From positions 35,349 through 99,348 of the forward strand of contig CBFIHS010000001.1 of the NCBI GenBank assembly GCA_965662565.1: a stretch of DNA of 64,000 nucleotides. Direction: 5' to 3'. Positions 1 through 8,617 of this stretch are shown here, in pieces. Positions within the stretch are counted from its first letter, which is position 1; every line of letters starts with the position of its first letter. The DNA is from UBA5109 sp965662565. GTDB taxonomy: Bacteria; Pseudomonadota; Gammaproteobacteria; Pseudomonadales; Pseudohongiellaceae. Both the position numbers and the translations under genes were made by a program. The notes beneath the pieces are model-generated. The model worked only from the letters and a program-made list of their open reading frames with translations. It did not search any database and was not told the DNA's origin.

Positions 1-808
1 CAACGCCAATATTAAAAAATAGCAAAGACAGCAAAATATCGTTAGCCACCAAACCGACTTCTCCGAGAGCGCTCGCAAAGCCTAGCCCATGCAAGAGACC
101 AAAACCAAAAGAAACGGCTGCTGGTGCACGATAGGTCCATGAGTTTCTTTGCTTGCGGGCTATTTCATGAGCAAGAAAGACAATAGAAAGTGCGATGACA
201 GCTTCGACAGGTGTGATGGGAATATTTACCCAGCCAAAAGTTGATAAAAATAACGAAATTGAGTGGGCCAGTGTAAAGCCCGTAACTGTTAATAAAATAC
301 GCTTGGCTGTACCTGATATTACCAGTAAGCCTAACACGAAGAGTAAATGATCAAGGCCTGCAAGAATATGCTCAAACCCAAGTATTGTGTAATCACCAGC
401 GATATTAAAACTAGAAGGCGAAGCTTCGACTTGCCAGCTGATCTCGGAAGGGGTCAGCATTTTTTCTGTTGTGCTTCCATCCATAAATGTTACGGAAAAA
501 TAAGAGGCTAAAGTGGGGTTACTTAGCGGGTATTCCAAACTAAAAATTTGATCACTCAGACCATCAGAGCAAAGCCAAAACTCGCCAGCGTTTGGTTCGT
601 TTTGTCCATCCGGCTTAATGCAACTTTGTGGCCAAACTAAAACGGGAAAGTTATTACTTGCGAGAACTGGTGGAGCCTTAAGCCTTGCTGTAAAAGTATT
701 TGGTGAGAGTTCGCTGATATCAATTACTACTGGACGCGCATCATGCCCAAGCGCGACGGATGTACAAACTACCAGCAAACTGCTCAGTAATATCCTAAAA
801 AACGACAT
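1..808 (-). CDS. HupE/UreJ-family membrane protein (C-terminus cut by window edge)
   Basis: The reading frame opens with ATG at 808 and runs off the left edge (269 codons visible). It begins with a signal peptide (SLLVVCTSVALG), then a soluble periplasmic domain of about 115 residues. The HupE/UreJ membrane domain follows: GFEHILAGLDHLLFVLGLL, GFTLAHSISL and FGFGLLHGLGFA, with the histidines this family uses for metal. Relatives are thought to be nickel or cobalt permeases, or accessory proteins. The substrate cannot be read here. The start codon directly abuts the stop of the upstream isomerase gene (TAG then ATG, zero spacing), so the two are almost certainly one operon. The family call is firm; the metal is open. 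Confidence 0.85.
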   Translation of the reverse strand, partial: MSFFRILLSSLLVVCTSVALGHDARPVVIDISELSPNTFTARLKAPPVLASNNFPVLVWPQSCIKPDGQNEPNAGEFWLCSDGLSDQIFSLEYPLSNPTLASYFSVTFMDGSTTEKMLTPSEISWQVEASPSSFNIAGDYTILGFEHILAGLDHLLFVLGLLVISGTAKRILLTVTGFTLAHSISLFLSTFGWVNIPITPVEAVIALSIVFLAHEIARKQRNSWTYRAPAAVSFGFGLLHGLGFASALGEVGLVANDILLSLLFFNIGV

Positions 809-1690
809 CTAGATTTCGCCTAGTTCTAGCTTATATTTTTCAATAAGCTTTTGTTCTGCTTCACGACGCGCCAGATACTGACTCTCGATTAGAAAATCTT
901 CTAATACTCTTTCACGAAGTTCCTCTAAAGGGGGTAAGGTTTCTTCGAATCGATTACTTAGCATGACTGCATGGTAACCGAAAGGAGACTCAACTATTCC
1001 TTGCCAAAGCCCCTCTTCAGGATCTATGAGGTCAAGCCAATCGGCAAAGCCTTCATCAAAATTATTACGAATAAAATCACGTGAGCGCCTCACATAATTC
1101 TGCAAATATGGGAAACTGTCGCCGTATTCCGATGCCTTAAAAAAATCCACTTCGCTTTCCTGCAGTTCTTTAAGGAGGTCTTCTATCCTTTCTTGCCCCT
1201 CAAGACTATGTTGTGGATCATCAACAAAAACATGAGCGAAAGTATATGCTACTGGCCGTGTATAAAATCTCTGGTTATCGTTATAGTACTTTTCTAACTC
1301 TTTTGACGTAGGTTGAGCAAGCTCTGTCACATTACTTTGCAGGAGGAACACCACTTTCTCGACCATCCGCTGCTTTATATTATAGTCACCTCGATCTATA
1401 CCCATTAATAAGGCTTCTCTATATAAAGCTTCCTCACGAAAATACTCGTCAATCAAAGACTGCTTTTGTTCGGAATCCATACGGTCAAACTGATCAGCGT
1501 ATAATTCTTGATTGAACGAATCTGCTCGATACTGCATAAAGTTTATTAACTCAGTCCGGTCTACCAAGATCACAGCGGCATCAACTTCGGACTCTTCATT
1601 ACCTATGAAGCCATAAAAAAGAAAGATTAAAAAACCAACTATTATAAAATGTATCAGAGGTTGCTTTAATGTATTCTGGATTGCGGACAT
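809..1690 (-). CDS. Membrane-anchored parvulin-type peptidyl-prolyl isomerase (PpiC/SurA-like)
   Basis: A 293-aa protein with one N-terminal membrane anchor (LIHFIIVGFLIFLFYGFIG) and a periplasmic part. The helical region (about 45-130) contains YFREEALYREAL, typical of SurA-like chaperone arms. A parvulin domain follows at about 140-260 (AHVFVDD, then SPFGYHAVMLSNR), which matches the C-terminal strand of the PpiC fold. It probably helps fold exported proteins. The ATG at 1690 is preferred over the GTG at 1699 because GGTGAG lies five bases before it. The HupE/UreJ gene follows without spacing, which suggests this isomerase assists that membrane protein or its partners (inference). Confidence 0.8.
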   Translation of the reverse strand: MSAIQNTLKQPLIHFIIVGFLIFLFYGFIGNEESEVDAAVILVDRTELINFMQYRADSFNQELYADQFDRMDSEQKQSLIDEYFREEALYREALLMGIDRGDYNIKQRMVEKVVFLLQSNVTELAQPTSKELEKYYNDNQRFYTRPVAYTFAHVFVDDPQHSLEGQERIEDLLKELQESEVDFFKASEYGDSFPYLQNYVRRSRDFIRNNFDEGFADWLDLIDPEEGLWQGIVESPFGYHAVMLSNRFEETLPPLEELRERVLEDFLIESQYLARREAEQKLIEKYKLELGEI

Positions 1691-1782
1691 AATACTCACC
1701 GATTAAAATTGCCAATTATTATAAGAAAACGACGGCTTTAATCACAATGTAACTATTTCTGATTGCTAGAGTCTAAACTTGT

Positions 1783-4149
1783 ATGAAACTACTTCTTATC
1801 GTAATTACCAGCATAATCTCATTGGGCTTCGCCGCCTTAGTCATCGCAGTACTATTCATTAGCAATATTAATTTGAATGACTATAAAGACTTAATGAGCG
1901 AAGAGTTTACCGAGCAAACCGGAAGAGAACTAGTGATTACTGGCAACATCCAGCACAGTTTTTATCCTTGGCTTGGCATCCAAGTTGAAGGTTTAAGTAT
2001 TTCCAACCCCAAGAATTTCTCAGATACACTTTTCCTTACAAGTGAAATGGCTGCTTTCAGAATCAAGCTCATGCCCTTACTGAACCAAAATTACGAAATT
2101 GATACGCTTCAAATTAAAGGCGCTGAACTCAACTTAGAAGTAAACAGTACCGGCTTCAACAACTGGTCATTTGCAACAAATGAGAATGACGAAAACAGTG
2201 ATTTAGGACTTAGTGACAGTTCTGATTTAGCCCTCCCATTTGAAAAAATTATCATCGGTGGCGTTGAGATTCAGGATGTAAGTTTGAATTACAAGAACCA
2301 GATCGCTCAACAAAATATCCATGCCGACAACGTAAATATTTCTATCCCTGACTTAATTTATGGCGAACCTTTAGATCTCAACATGAGCCTTGACCTGACT
2401 TCTAACAGCCCGGCATTGGAAAGTAGTATCAATCTAGGCAGTACAGTCAATTATGATCTCGACAACAATATTTACACCATAGAAAACCTTAATGTGGATT
2501 TCCTAGATAGCAATCTAGAAGCTAATTTACTTAGCAATAATGGAAACATAAGCGGTTCCTTAAGTTTTAACTCGGATAGAACTCGTGAGATTTTTTCCTT
2601 GATTGGACAATCTGAACTCTCTGAGACAATCGATACTATGCAGCTTTCTATGTCCTTTGAGGGTGATATCGACGATATTCTTTTAAGCCCTCTCCAACTG
2701 GATATGAATGTTTCAGGAGAGCCACTACTTCCGCAGACTTCGATTAGCTTGGCTGGCAACACTCGAATAAATCTGGAAGATGAGACTCTGAGTATCAATG
2801 ATTTTTCGCTCTCTGCTTTGGGTCTCAATACCTCAGGTAATTTTGCTATCTCCAAGTTCATCACCCAGCCATCAGTTATTGGTGAATGGAAGCTCGCAAG
2901 CTTTAACCCCACTCAACTTAGCAAGTTATTAACTTATGATTTGCCTGCTACTAACGACACAGAAGTACTCCAGTTACTTTCTTTCTCTACTCGTTTTTCT
3001 GCTACTGACGATTCATTAAAGCTCAATCAATTTAGCATGGAGTTAGACGACAGTTTGATAAGTGGCACGTTCAGCACGAGCGGCTTTAATAACCCCGAAA
3101 TAAATTTTGATATCAACATTGATACCATAAACCTTGATCGCTATCTGGCTCCTGAACAACAATCAACAAGTAATGCCTCAAACGACGAAGCAAATGAACT
3201 CCCTATCCAAAGCTTGCGAGAACTTAAACTCAAGGGTGACCTCAGTTTTGGTAATTTACTTTTCTCAGGCATAAGTCTTAGTGACCTTGTCTTGGGCATG
3301 GAAGCGAATCAAGGTTTAATTGATTTATCTCCAATACAAGCTTCTCTTTATGATGGCACTTATTCAGGCTCATTAAGTTTGAATGCCAGCACCATCACAC
3401 CAAGTTTCAATTTAGAATCCGATTTTAGAGATGTTGCAATCGAGCCTTTATCCCAAGATTTTATTGGCGCTTCATATTTGAGCGGAGAGGCCTTAATTAA
3501 ATTGTCACTCGCTGGGCAAGGTAAAGACATTAATAGCATTTTGGCTGATCTAAATGGCAATGCCGACCTAAACCTTACAGACGGTATATTTTCTGGTGTT
3601 GATGTTGGTTCCGTCTTAAGTCAAATCGAAACCATGCTTCGTAGCCGTCGCTTAGTCAATATCACAAGAGGTGAACAAACAGCTTTTGATAATCTCAGTG
3701 CCAACATTCAAATAAATAATGGAATCGCCACGAGTAATGATTTATTGATCGAATCTCCTGGTTTTCGTATTACTGGCACAGGCACATTAGCCAACCTTCG
3801 CACCGAAACCTTGGATTTTGACTTATTAACTTCAGTGGACCCTGCCACTGCAAGCCTTGAAAGTGAAGAATATGATATCGGCGGCTATTCACTGCCTATT
3901 AAATGCACCGGAAATATTAACTCCCCTAGATGCTTGCCGGATATCCAAAGTATTTTTAATGCAGCGGTAACCAATGTAATACAAGAAGAAGTCGGAGGCT
4001 TGTTAGATAGAGTTCTGGGCAGAGAAAGAAATACAGACAATACAGAGCCAAGCGGTTCTGAAGCGGATCAACTAAGCTCCCCATCGGAAGAAAGCAGAGA
4101 CCCGACCGAAGAATTATTAAATCGCGCTATTGATAGATTGTTTCGTTAA
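1783..4149 (+). CDS. AsmA-family inner-membrane/periplasmic protein
   Basis: 788 aa with a single N-terminal membrane helix (LLLIVITSIISLGFAALVIAVLF). The N-terminal AsmA signature follows: a tyrosine-kinase-like start of LNDYKDLMSEEFTEQTGRELVITGNI and later PWLGIQVEGLSISNP. The rest is a long beta-rich region. The C-terminal AsmA_2-like block includes NGNADLNLTDGIFSGVDVG and TAFDNLSANIQI, with LIESPGFRITGTGTL near residue 660. AsmA-like proteins bridge the periplasm and are implicated in phospholipid transport to the outer membrane. That fits with mlaA and mlaC immediately downstream. The tail (about 745-788) is acidic and low complexity. Confidence 0.9.
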   Translation: MKLLLIVITSIISLGFAALVIAVLFISNINLNDYKDLMSEEFTEQTGRELVITGNIQHSFYPWLGIQVEGLSISNPKNFSDTLFLTSEMAAFRIKLMPLLNQNYEIDTLQIKGAELNLEVNSTGFNNWSFATNENDENSDLGLSDSSDLALPFEKIIIGGVEIQDVSLNYKNQIAQQNIHADNVNISIPDLIYGEPLDLNMSLDLTSNSPALESSINLGSTVNYDLDNNIYTIENLNVDFLDSNLEANLLSNNGNISGSLSFNSDRTREIFSLIGQSELSETIDTMQLSMSFEGDIDDILLSPLQLDMNVSGEPLLPQTSISLAGNTRINLEDETLSINDFSLSALGLNTSGNFAISKFITQPSVIGEWKLASFNPTQLSKLLTYDLPATNDTEVLQLLSFSTRFSATDDSLKLNQFSMELDDSLISGTFSTSGFNNPEINFDINIDTINLDRYLAPEQQSTSNASNDEANELPIQSLRELKLKGDLSFGNLLFSGISLSDLVLGMEANQGLIDLSPIQASLYDGTYSGSLSLNASTITPSFNLESDFRDVAIEPLSQDFIGASYLSGEALIKLSLAGQGKDINSILADLNGNADLNLTDGIFSGVDVGSVLSQIETMLRSRRLVNITRGEQTAFDNLSANIQINNGIATSNDLLIESPGFRITGTGTLANLRTETLDFDLLTSVDPATASLESEEYDIGGYSLPIKCTGNINSPRCLPDIQSIFNAAVTNVIQEEVGGLLDRVLGRERNTDNTEPSGSEADQLSSPSEESRDPTEELLNRAIDRLFR

Positions 4150-4278
4150 TATCCCTATTTTTTGTCAGGATAATGGCTTTTCTCATTCAAGGCTCCTATA
4201 ATCCGCCCATTCCTTAGCCACACAAATTTTTATGGGACTTTGGTCGTATTTATAATTTTTAAATGACCCGTTTTCAGA

Positions 4279-5046
4279 ATGACTTCTATATTAAAAACTC
4301 CTAGCCTTATTTTTAAGTTTTTATTGATTCTAGGCTTATTGGTATCGGCACCTAACTTACTTGCTCAAGAAGACTCCTCTTTGGATAATTTTGAAGACGA
4401 GGATGATTTCTTCTTCTTTGAAGAGCAAGAAACAGACAGTGAAGAGATTGCCGATCTTTTTGAGGCTATAAATCGCATTACTTTTGCGTTTAATGATCGA
4501 CTATTTAGAGTGATATTAAGCCCAGTTCTCAAAGGTTATCGAGTCGTCCCAGTGCCTGTCAGAGTATCAATATCAAACTTCTATACTAACCTAACCGCAC
4601 CCGTTTCCTCAGTCAATGCTCTTCTGCAGATGGATGTTAATAATTCCATGTCTGAGTTAGGACGATTTATCATCAATTCGACGGTAGGTATCTTAGGCTT
4701 CTTTGACCCTGCCACTAAATTTGGGCTTCAGCGTGATCGTGAAGACTTCGGACAGACACTCGGACATTATGGCGTGGGGCATGGTTTTTATGTTGTGGTG
4801 CCCTTTCTGGGCTTTTCAAGCTTCCGAGATTTAGGCGGCAGAGTCATTAATTCACAGCTAAACCCGATACAGGGAATTTGGGATCCTGAGCTAGATGATT
4901 GGATTGCCTACCAAAGCCTGGATGCGATAAACGATCTTTCCTTTGACGCAGACAATTACTTCTCTTTGTATGACAGCGCTCTCGATCCTTATGTCTTTTT
5001 CCGCAGCTCGTACTTGCAACTTAGGACTGCAGTGGTAAATAAGTAA
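4279..5046 (+). CDS. mlaA: MlaA (VacJ)-family outer-membrane lipid-asymmetry protein
   Basis: 255 aa. The MlaA fold is clear: AINRITFAFND at about 69-79, PVPVRVSISNFYTNL, ELGRFIINSTVGILGFFDPA and the hallmark FGQTLGHYGVGHGFYVVVPFLG. MlaA with porin extracts mislocalised phospholipid from the outer leaflet of the outer membrane and passes it to MlaC. The export signal (FLLILGLLVSAPNLLAQ) has no lipobox cysteine, so this protein should be processed by signal peptidase I and not lipidated, unlike E. coli MlaA. Residues 30-55 are an Asp/Glu/Phe-rich linker (EDEDDFFFFEEQE). The mlaC-like gene follows 115 bp downstream; mlaBDEF genes are not in the window. Confidence 0.9.
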   Translation: MTSILKTPSLIFKFLLILGLLVSAPNLLAQEDSSLDNFEDEDDFFFFEEQETDSEEIADLFEAINRITFAFNDRLFRVILSPVLKGYRVVPVPVRVSISNFYTNLTAPVSSVNALLQMDVNNSMSELGRFIINSTVGILGFFDPATKFGLQRDREDFGQTLGHYGVGHGFYVVVPFLGFSSFRDLGGRVINSQLNPIQGIWDPELDDWIAYQSLDAINDLSFDADNYFSLYDSALDPYVFFRSSYLQLRTAVVNK

Positions 5047-5161
5047 GCATTAAGCTTAAAGTCAGTTATCTACGTATAATATTAGGCATAGAGTTAGCTT
5101 ATTAGGGATACACTAAGCTACAAAAAAATTGAACCAGAATTTACATATTGAGCATCATTTT

Positions 5162-5755
5162 ATGAAAAAACACACTCTTATACCCTTACTATTGAGTTTT
5201 ATTTTAAGCTTAGCCTTTTCAGTAGCAGCTCAAGCTCAGTACAGCACGCCCACAGAAACTGTGCAGACCATCATGGATGATGTATTCCCCATCTTAAGAG
5301 CCCCTGGTTTTTCTCTGGCTGAAGACAAGCAACAGATAGATGAAGTGATCACCGGCGCTTTTGACCCGAACACGATCGCTCAAAGCGCACTGGGAGCCAG
5401 TTATCGTGATTTCACTCGAGAACAACGTTCTGAATTCGAGGAGCTTTTTTTTGCAGTACTTAAAAGCACCTTTATTGATCGCCTAGATTCCTATACTGAT
5501 GAGACAATTGAGTTAACAGGCGAAACTCAAGATGGCAATCGTGGCAGTGTAACCAGCATAATCAATGCATCAAATTCACAAATTGCAGTCGACTTCAATT
5601 TACGTCAACGCCCCAATGGCTGGTTCATTTATGACATCATCGTCGAAGAAGTTAGCCTCTTGAGTTCTTATCGTTCGACTTACCGCAGCATCATTCGTCG
5701 TTCCGGTATCGAAACATTACTAGAAGATTTAAGACAGCAAGCTGATGGGGCTTGA
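5162..5755 (+). CDS. mlaC: MlaC-family periplasmic phospholipid-binding protein
   Basis: 197 aa from the ATG at 5162 (MKKHTLIPLL), chosen because it directly starts a signal peptide ending near AAQAQ; an in-frame start 33 bases earlier would add a hydrophilic stretch in front. The mature part matches the Tgt2/MlaC family: ETVQTIMDDVFPILR, an alpha-helical start, FTREQRSEFEELFFAVLKSTFIDRL and the C-terminal PNGWFIYDIIVEEVSLLSSYRS. MlaC shuttles phospholipid between MlaA at the outer membrane and the MlaFEDB importer. Its place after mlaA supports the role. The genes for the inner-membrane ABC complex must lie elsewhere. Confidence 0.88.
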   Translation: MKKHTLIPLLLSFILSLAFSVAAQAQYSTPTETVQTIMDDVFPILRAPGFSLAEDKQQIDEVITGAFDPNTIAQSALGASYRDFTREQRSEFEELFFAVLKSTFIDRLDSYTDETIELTGETQDGNRGSVTSIINASNSQIAVDFNLRQRPNGWFIYDIIVEEVSLLSSYRSTYRSIIRRSGIETLLEDLRQQADGA

Positions 5756-5782
5756 GTTCATAGGGTACTTCCGTGCTATAAT
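5752..5782 (+). promoter_or_regulatory. Candidate sigma-70 promoter for the coiled-coil gene
   Basis: TTGAGT at 5752-5757 and a perfect TATAAT at 5777-5782 are separated by 19 bases. A start near 5789 would give a leader of about 49 bases to the ORF at 5838. The spacer is two bases longer than ideal, so the -10 is the stronger half of the evidence. Confidence 0.4.
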
Positions 5783-5837
5783 TCGCGCCGAAATTCCCAC
5801 ATAGCCCCCATTACTTAACATTAAATGTTCCCCTTAT

Positions 5838-6650
5838 ATGGCCAGTAGCACTCTTAGCCTCAAAAGTCTTCGTGATACAAGCACTCTAAAATCAGAAATC
5901 TCAAAACTGGAAGCAGAAAAAGATGAACTGCTAGCCCAGCTTGAGAGGGAGAAAAAGCTTCTCAAAAAGCAACAAGATCTTTTGCTCGAGCAGAAAAAAG
6001 ATTTTGAACACTTAGAGAAACAGTTTAATCACTTTGCTGACATCGAAGCTGAGTTTGAAGTCCTTCAGCAAGAAATCCAGCTAGAACGTTTAGAAAACCT
6101 ACTAAACAATGAAAAGGTCGAAAGCCTTAATGCCGCGACAATAAAAAAAGCCAAGCAGGAAAGCAAAGAGCTGCAGCAAGAACTCAAAGAATTTAAGAAA
6201 CTCGACCCTATACGCCTGAAGCGCCAAGTGGGCGACCTTAAAAAGAAAGCCATCACACAAGCCAGCGAGAACAAGGCAGTTAACAATGCTTTAGTTTCTG
6301 CTAGAAAAGAACTTAAAGAAGTCAGCGCTGAAAAAGAAAATTTAGATGTCAGTTTAAAAGCGGCTCTCAATGAAACTCACTTCTTTTGGATATCGAAAGA
6401 TTCCGAATGGGTACTCTACGAAACAGGTATTGTTTTAAAAGATGAAGAAGAACCCAAGGAAGAAGATAAACTCAAACGTGTTCGTTGCGTGAATTTGGTA
6501 ACGGGCGCTTCTGTTCTGACCAAAGAGATCGATACAGAAGACAACGATAAAGTAGTTTGGTTTAGCGAACTAGATATGCCTGAAGAAGTTTCAAAAGAAG
6601 CCGGCAAGCGTCTGAAACAAATCGCCTCAGATTTAGAAGACGAAGACTAA
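5838..6650 (+). CDS. Coiled-coil protein of unknown function
   Basis: 270 aa, not recognised. Residues about 15-180 are almost uninterrupted charged heptads (KLEAEKDELLAQLEREKKLL; ELQQELKEFKKL), so a long, probably dimeric, coiled coil is expected. There is no signal peptide or membrane helix, so it should be cytoplasmic. The C-terminal 85 residues form a small, separate globular segment (THFFWISKDSEWVLYETGIVL, then VRCVNLVTGASVLTKEID) that resembles a beta-rich domain. No Shine-Dalgarno is obvious before the ATG. It sits alone between mlaC and cinA with its own candidate promoter. No function is proposed. Confidence 0.75.
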   Translation: MASSTLSLKSLRDTSTLKSEISKLEAEKDELLAQLEREKKLLKKQQDLLLEQKKDFEHLEKQFNHFADIEAEFEVLQQEIQLERLENLLNNEKVESLNAATIKKAKQESKELQQELKEFKKLDPIRLKRQVGDLKKKAITQASENKAVNNALVSARKELKEVSAEKENLDVSLKAALNETHFFWISKDSEWVLYETGIVLKDEEEPKEEDKLKRVRCVNLVTGASVLTKEIDTEDNDKVVWFSELDMPEEVSKEAGKRLKQIASDLEDED

Positions 6651-6703
6651 AAAACACCCCTTCCTTTTCCCTTTAATCCTCTCACCCTGCTATCATCCAG
6701 GAT

Positions 6704-7996
6704 ATGAAACTGGAAATGATCTGTACTGGTGAAGAAGTTCTCTCTGGTCAAATAGTTGACACGAACGCTGCCTGGTTTGCCGATACCATGATGAATTTGG
6801 GAATCGAAATGCAACGACGCATCACTGTGGGCGATCGCATGGCAGACCTCGTAGAAACCTTTAGAGAACGTAGCAAAAAAGCTGATGTTATCCTTGTAAA
6901 TGGAGGCCTTGGTCCAACCTCTGATGATTTATCAGCTGAAGCCATGGCTTTGGCTATTGGTGAAGAGCTAGTAGAAGATAAAGAATGGCGCAGCCATTTA
7001 GAAAAATTTTATACGAGTCGAGGTCGCAGCTTTCCCTCAAGTAATTTAAAGCAATGTTTATTACCCGCTTCTGCGATTAAAGTTCATAATCCCGAAGGAA
7101 CTGCACCAGGGTTTCGCATTAAGCTCAATAATGCTTGGTTATTTTTTACTCCTGGAGTCCCCGTAGAATTCAAAACCATGGTGACCCAAGAGTTCATTCC
7201 TTTTGTGGAACAAACTTTTCAAGATGGACAAGCTACACGCTTACATAAGTTACTTACTTTGGGGCATGGCGAATCAAGCCTAGCAGATACACTCGAAAGC
7301 CTGACTGTAGCTGAAGGCATCACTATTGGTTATAGGGCGTCTCTCCCCCATGTGGAAATTAAGCTATTTGCCCGCGGCCAAGAGGCTATAGCGCAGCTAC
7401 CAAACCTTATAGAAACCGTTAAAGCCGAGCTCGGTACTGCCATAGTGGCTGAAAACTGCCCTACTATTTCTGAAACTGTGCACCAATTGCTACTGCAAAA
7501 TAAACAAAGCTTGAGTATTGCAGAATCTTGCACTGGAGGGATGATCACAAGCCAATTGATTGAATACGCTGGCAGCTCAAATTACCTACATCAAGGCCTT
7601 GTTACCTACTCCAACCAATCTAAGCAGAAAGTTCTCGGAATCCCATCAGAAACTCTAGAGAATTTTGGAGCTGTTTCATTAGAAACAGCAGAAGCCATGG
7701 CACAAAATGTCCGTCAGCTAAACAGCAGTGATTATGGCTTGTCTACAACTGGCATCGCAGGCCCTGAAGGTGGCAGTGAAGAAAAGCCTGTAGGAACGGT
7801 TTGTATAGCTTTAGCCACACCCGAAAAAGTCTGGTCTCAAACGATCCAGCTAAGTAATCGTTCACGCAGTGTTGTCCGTATCATGAGCACGGCAATAGCA
7901 TTTGATATGCTACGCCGAGCGATTTTAAAACAAGATATTATTGTCCCCTATGCCTCGGTTCGATGCTCATCCAGTAACGAATTCAGCCCACATTAA
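6704..7996 (+). CDS. cinA: CinA: competence/damage-inducible protein with NMN amidohydrolase domain
   Basis: 430 aa, close to the full-length family size. The N-terminal half is the molybdopterin-binding-like (MoCF) domain: ICTGEEVLSGQIVDTNAAW, VNGGLGPTSDDLSAEA, NPEGTAPGF and FFTPGVPVEF. The C-terminal domain (about 255-415) is PncC-type nicotinamide-nucleotide amidase: SIAESCTGGMITSQLIE with the catalytic serine region, then GLVTYSNQSKQKVLGI and STTGIAGPEGGSEEKPVGTV. It converts NMN to nicotinate mononucleotide in pyridine-nucleotide salvage. The last about 20 residues (SVRCSSSNEFSPH) are not conserved family sequence. There is no neighbouring recA, so it is probably a single transcription unit. 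Confidence 0.93.
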   Translation: MKLEMICTGEEVLSGQIVDTNAAWFADTMMNLGIEMQRRITVGDRMADLVETFRERSKKADVILVNGGLGPTSDDLSAEAMALAIGEELVEDKEWRSHLEKFYTSRGRSFPSSNLKQCLLPASAIKVHNPEGTAPGFRIKLNNAWLFFTPGVPVEFKTMVTQEFIPFVEQTFQDGQATRLHKLLTLGHGESSLADTLESLTVAEGITIGYRASLPHVEIKLFARGQEAIAQLPNLIETVKAELGTAIVAENCPTISETVHQLLLQNKQSLSIAESCTGGMITSQLIEYAGSSNYLHQGLVTYSNQSKQKVLGIPSETLENFGAVSLETAEAMAQNVRQLNSSDYGLSTTGIAGPEGGSEEKPVGTVCIALATPEKVWSQTIQLSNRSRSVVRIMSTAIAFDMLRRAILKQDIIVPYASVRCSSSNEFSPH

Positions 7997-8066
7997 GACT
8001 CATCACCCCATAGTATAGATAGTAAATAGTTGAGTTAGGACAACAACTACTCAAACATTAACAACC

Positions 8067-8087
8067 TTAACAGTAATGAACTGTTAA
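8067..8087. promoter_or_regulatory. Perfect inverted repeat upstream of metal-uptake operon (possible operator)
   Basis: TTAACAG (8067-8073), seven bases, CTGTTAA (8081-8087). It lies about 125 bp before the first gene of the metal-uptake operon. The geometry suits a dimeric repressor. The sequence is not a recognisable Zur or Fur box, so the regulator is unknown. Confidence 0.35.
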
Positions 8088-8212
8088 ACCCTTGTATTTA
8101 AAGTGCTTAAGGGTATCTAATGTAAAAAAGTTGCAAGAATAAATGAAATTTAGCTTACGCATTGAAAAGCCCAAGTTGCTATGAGAGTCTGCAAACCGGA
8201 CCGAGAAAAAAC

Positions 8213-8578
8213 ATGAAAAACATAGTGAAACATACAGTGACAAACATGAAAAATTATATGCATCCTCGCGCTTTAGCCAGTTTGCTAGGCCTTACTTTCA
8301 TCTTAAGTTCACTTTCTCTTCAGGCACATACGCCCTTGTTTGACTGCTTTGATAATAATGATGGCACGATTACTTGCGAAGGTGGCTTCACTGATGGAGG
8401 CTCTGCAGAAGGCATCAGTGTGAGAGTCTTAGATGCTCAAGGCAAAGTATTGGCACAAGGAAAACTTGATGCCCGTAACAGCCTTATTTTAGATCGTCCA
8501 AGCAATGAATTTTCTGTAGTTTTCGATGCTGGAGACGACAGCCATAAAATCATCGTTTTCGGTGATGATATTTATTAA
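8213..8578 (+). CDS. Small secreted protein at head of metal-uptake operon
   Basis: 121 aa from the ATG at 8213; a TTG 51 bases upstream gives an implausible N-terminus. A signal peptide (ASLLGLTFILSSLSLQA) ends before HTPLFDCF. The mature part of about 75 residues contains two cysteines (FDCFDN, TITCEGGF) and an NDGTITCEGGFTDGGSA segment that looks like a small beta domain. I have seen similar small proteins paired with DUF4198 proteins beside cobalt/nickel/zinc uptake genes, but I do not recognise a named family. It precedes the DUF4198 gene by 39 bp, and probably works with it in the periplasm. Confidence 0.75.
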   Translation: MKNIVKHTVTNMKNYMHPRALASLLGLTFILSSLSLQAHTPLFDCFDNNDGTITCEGGFTDGGSAEGISVRVLDAQGKVLAQGKLDARNSLILDRPSNEFSVVFDAGDDSHKIIVFGDDIY

Positions 8579-8617
8579 TAATACTTAATAAACATACACA
8601 GAATTAGGAGCCAACTC

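Noticed and set aside
2472..2912. 146-aa antisense ORF inside asmA
   Set aside because: Low-complexity antisense shadow of a well-supported gene.
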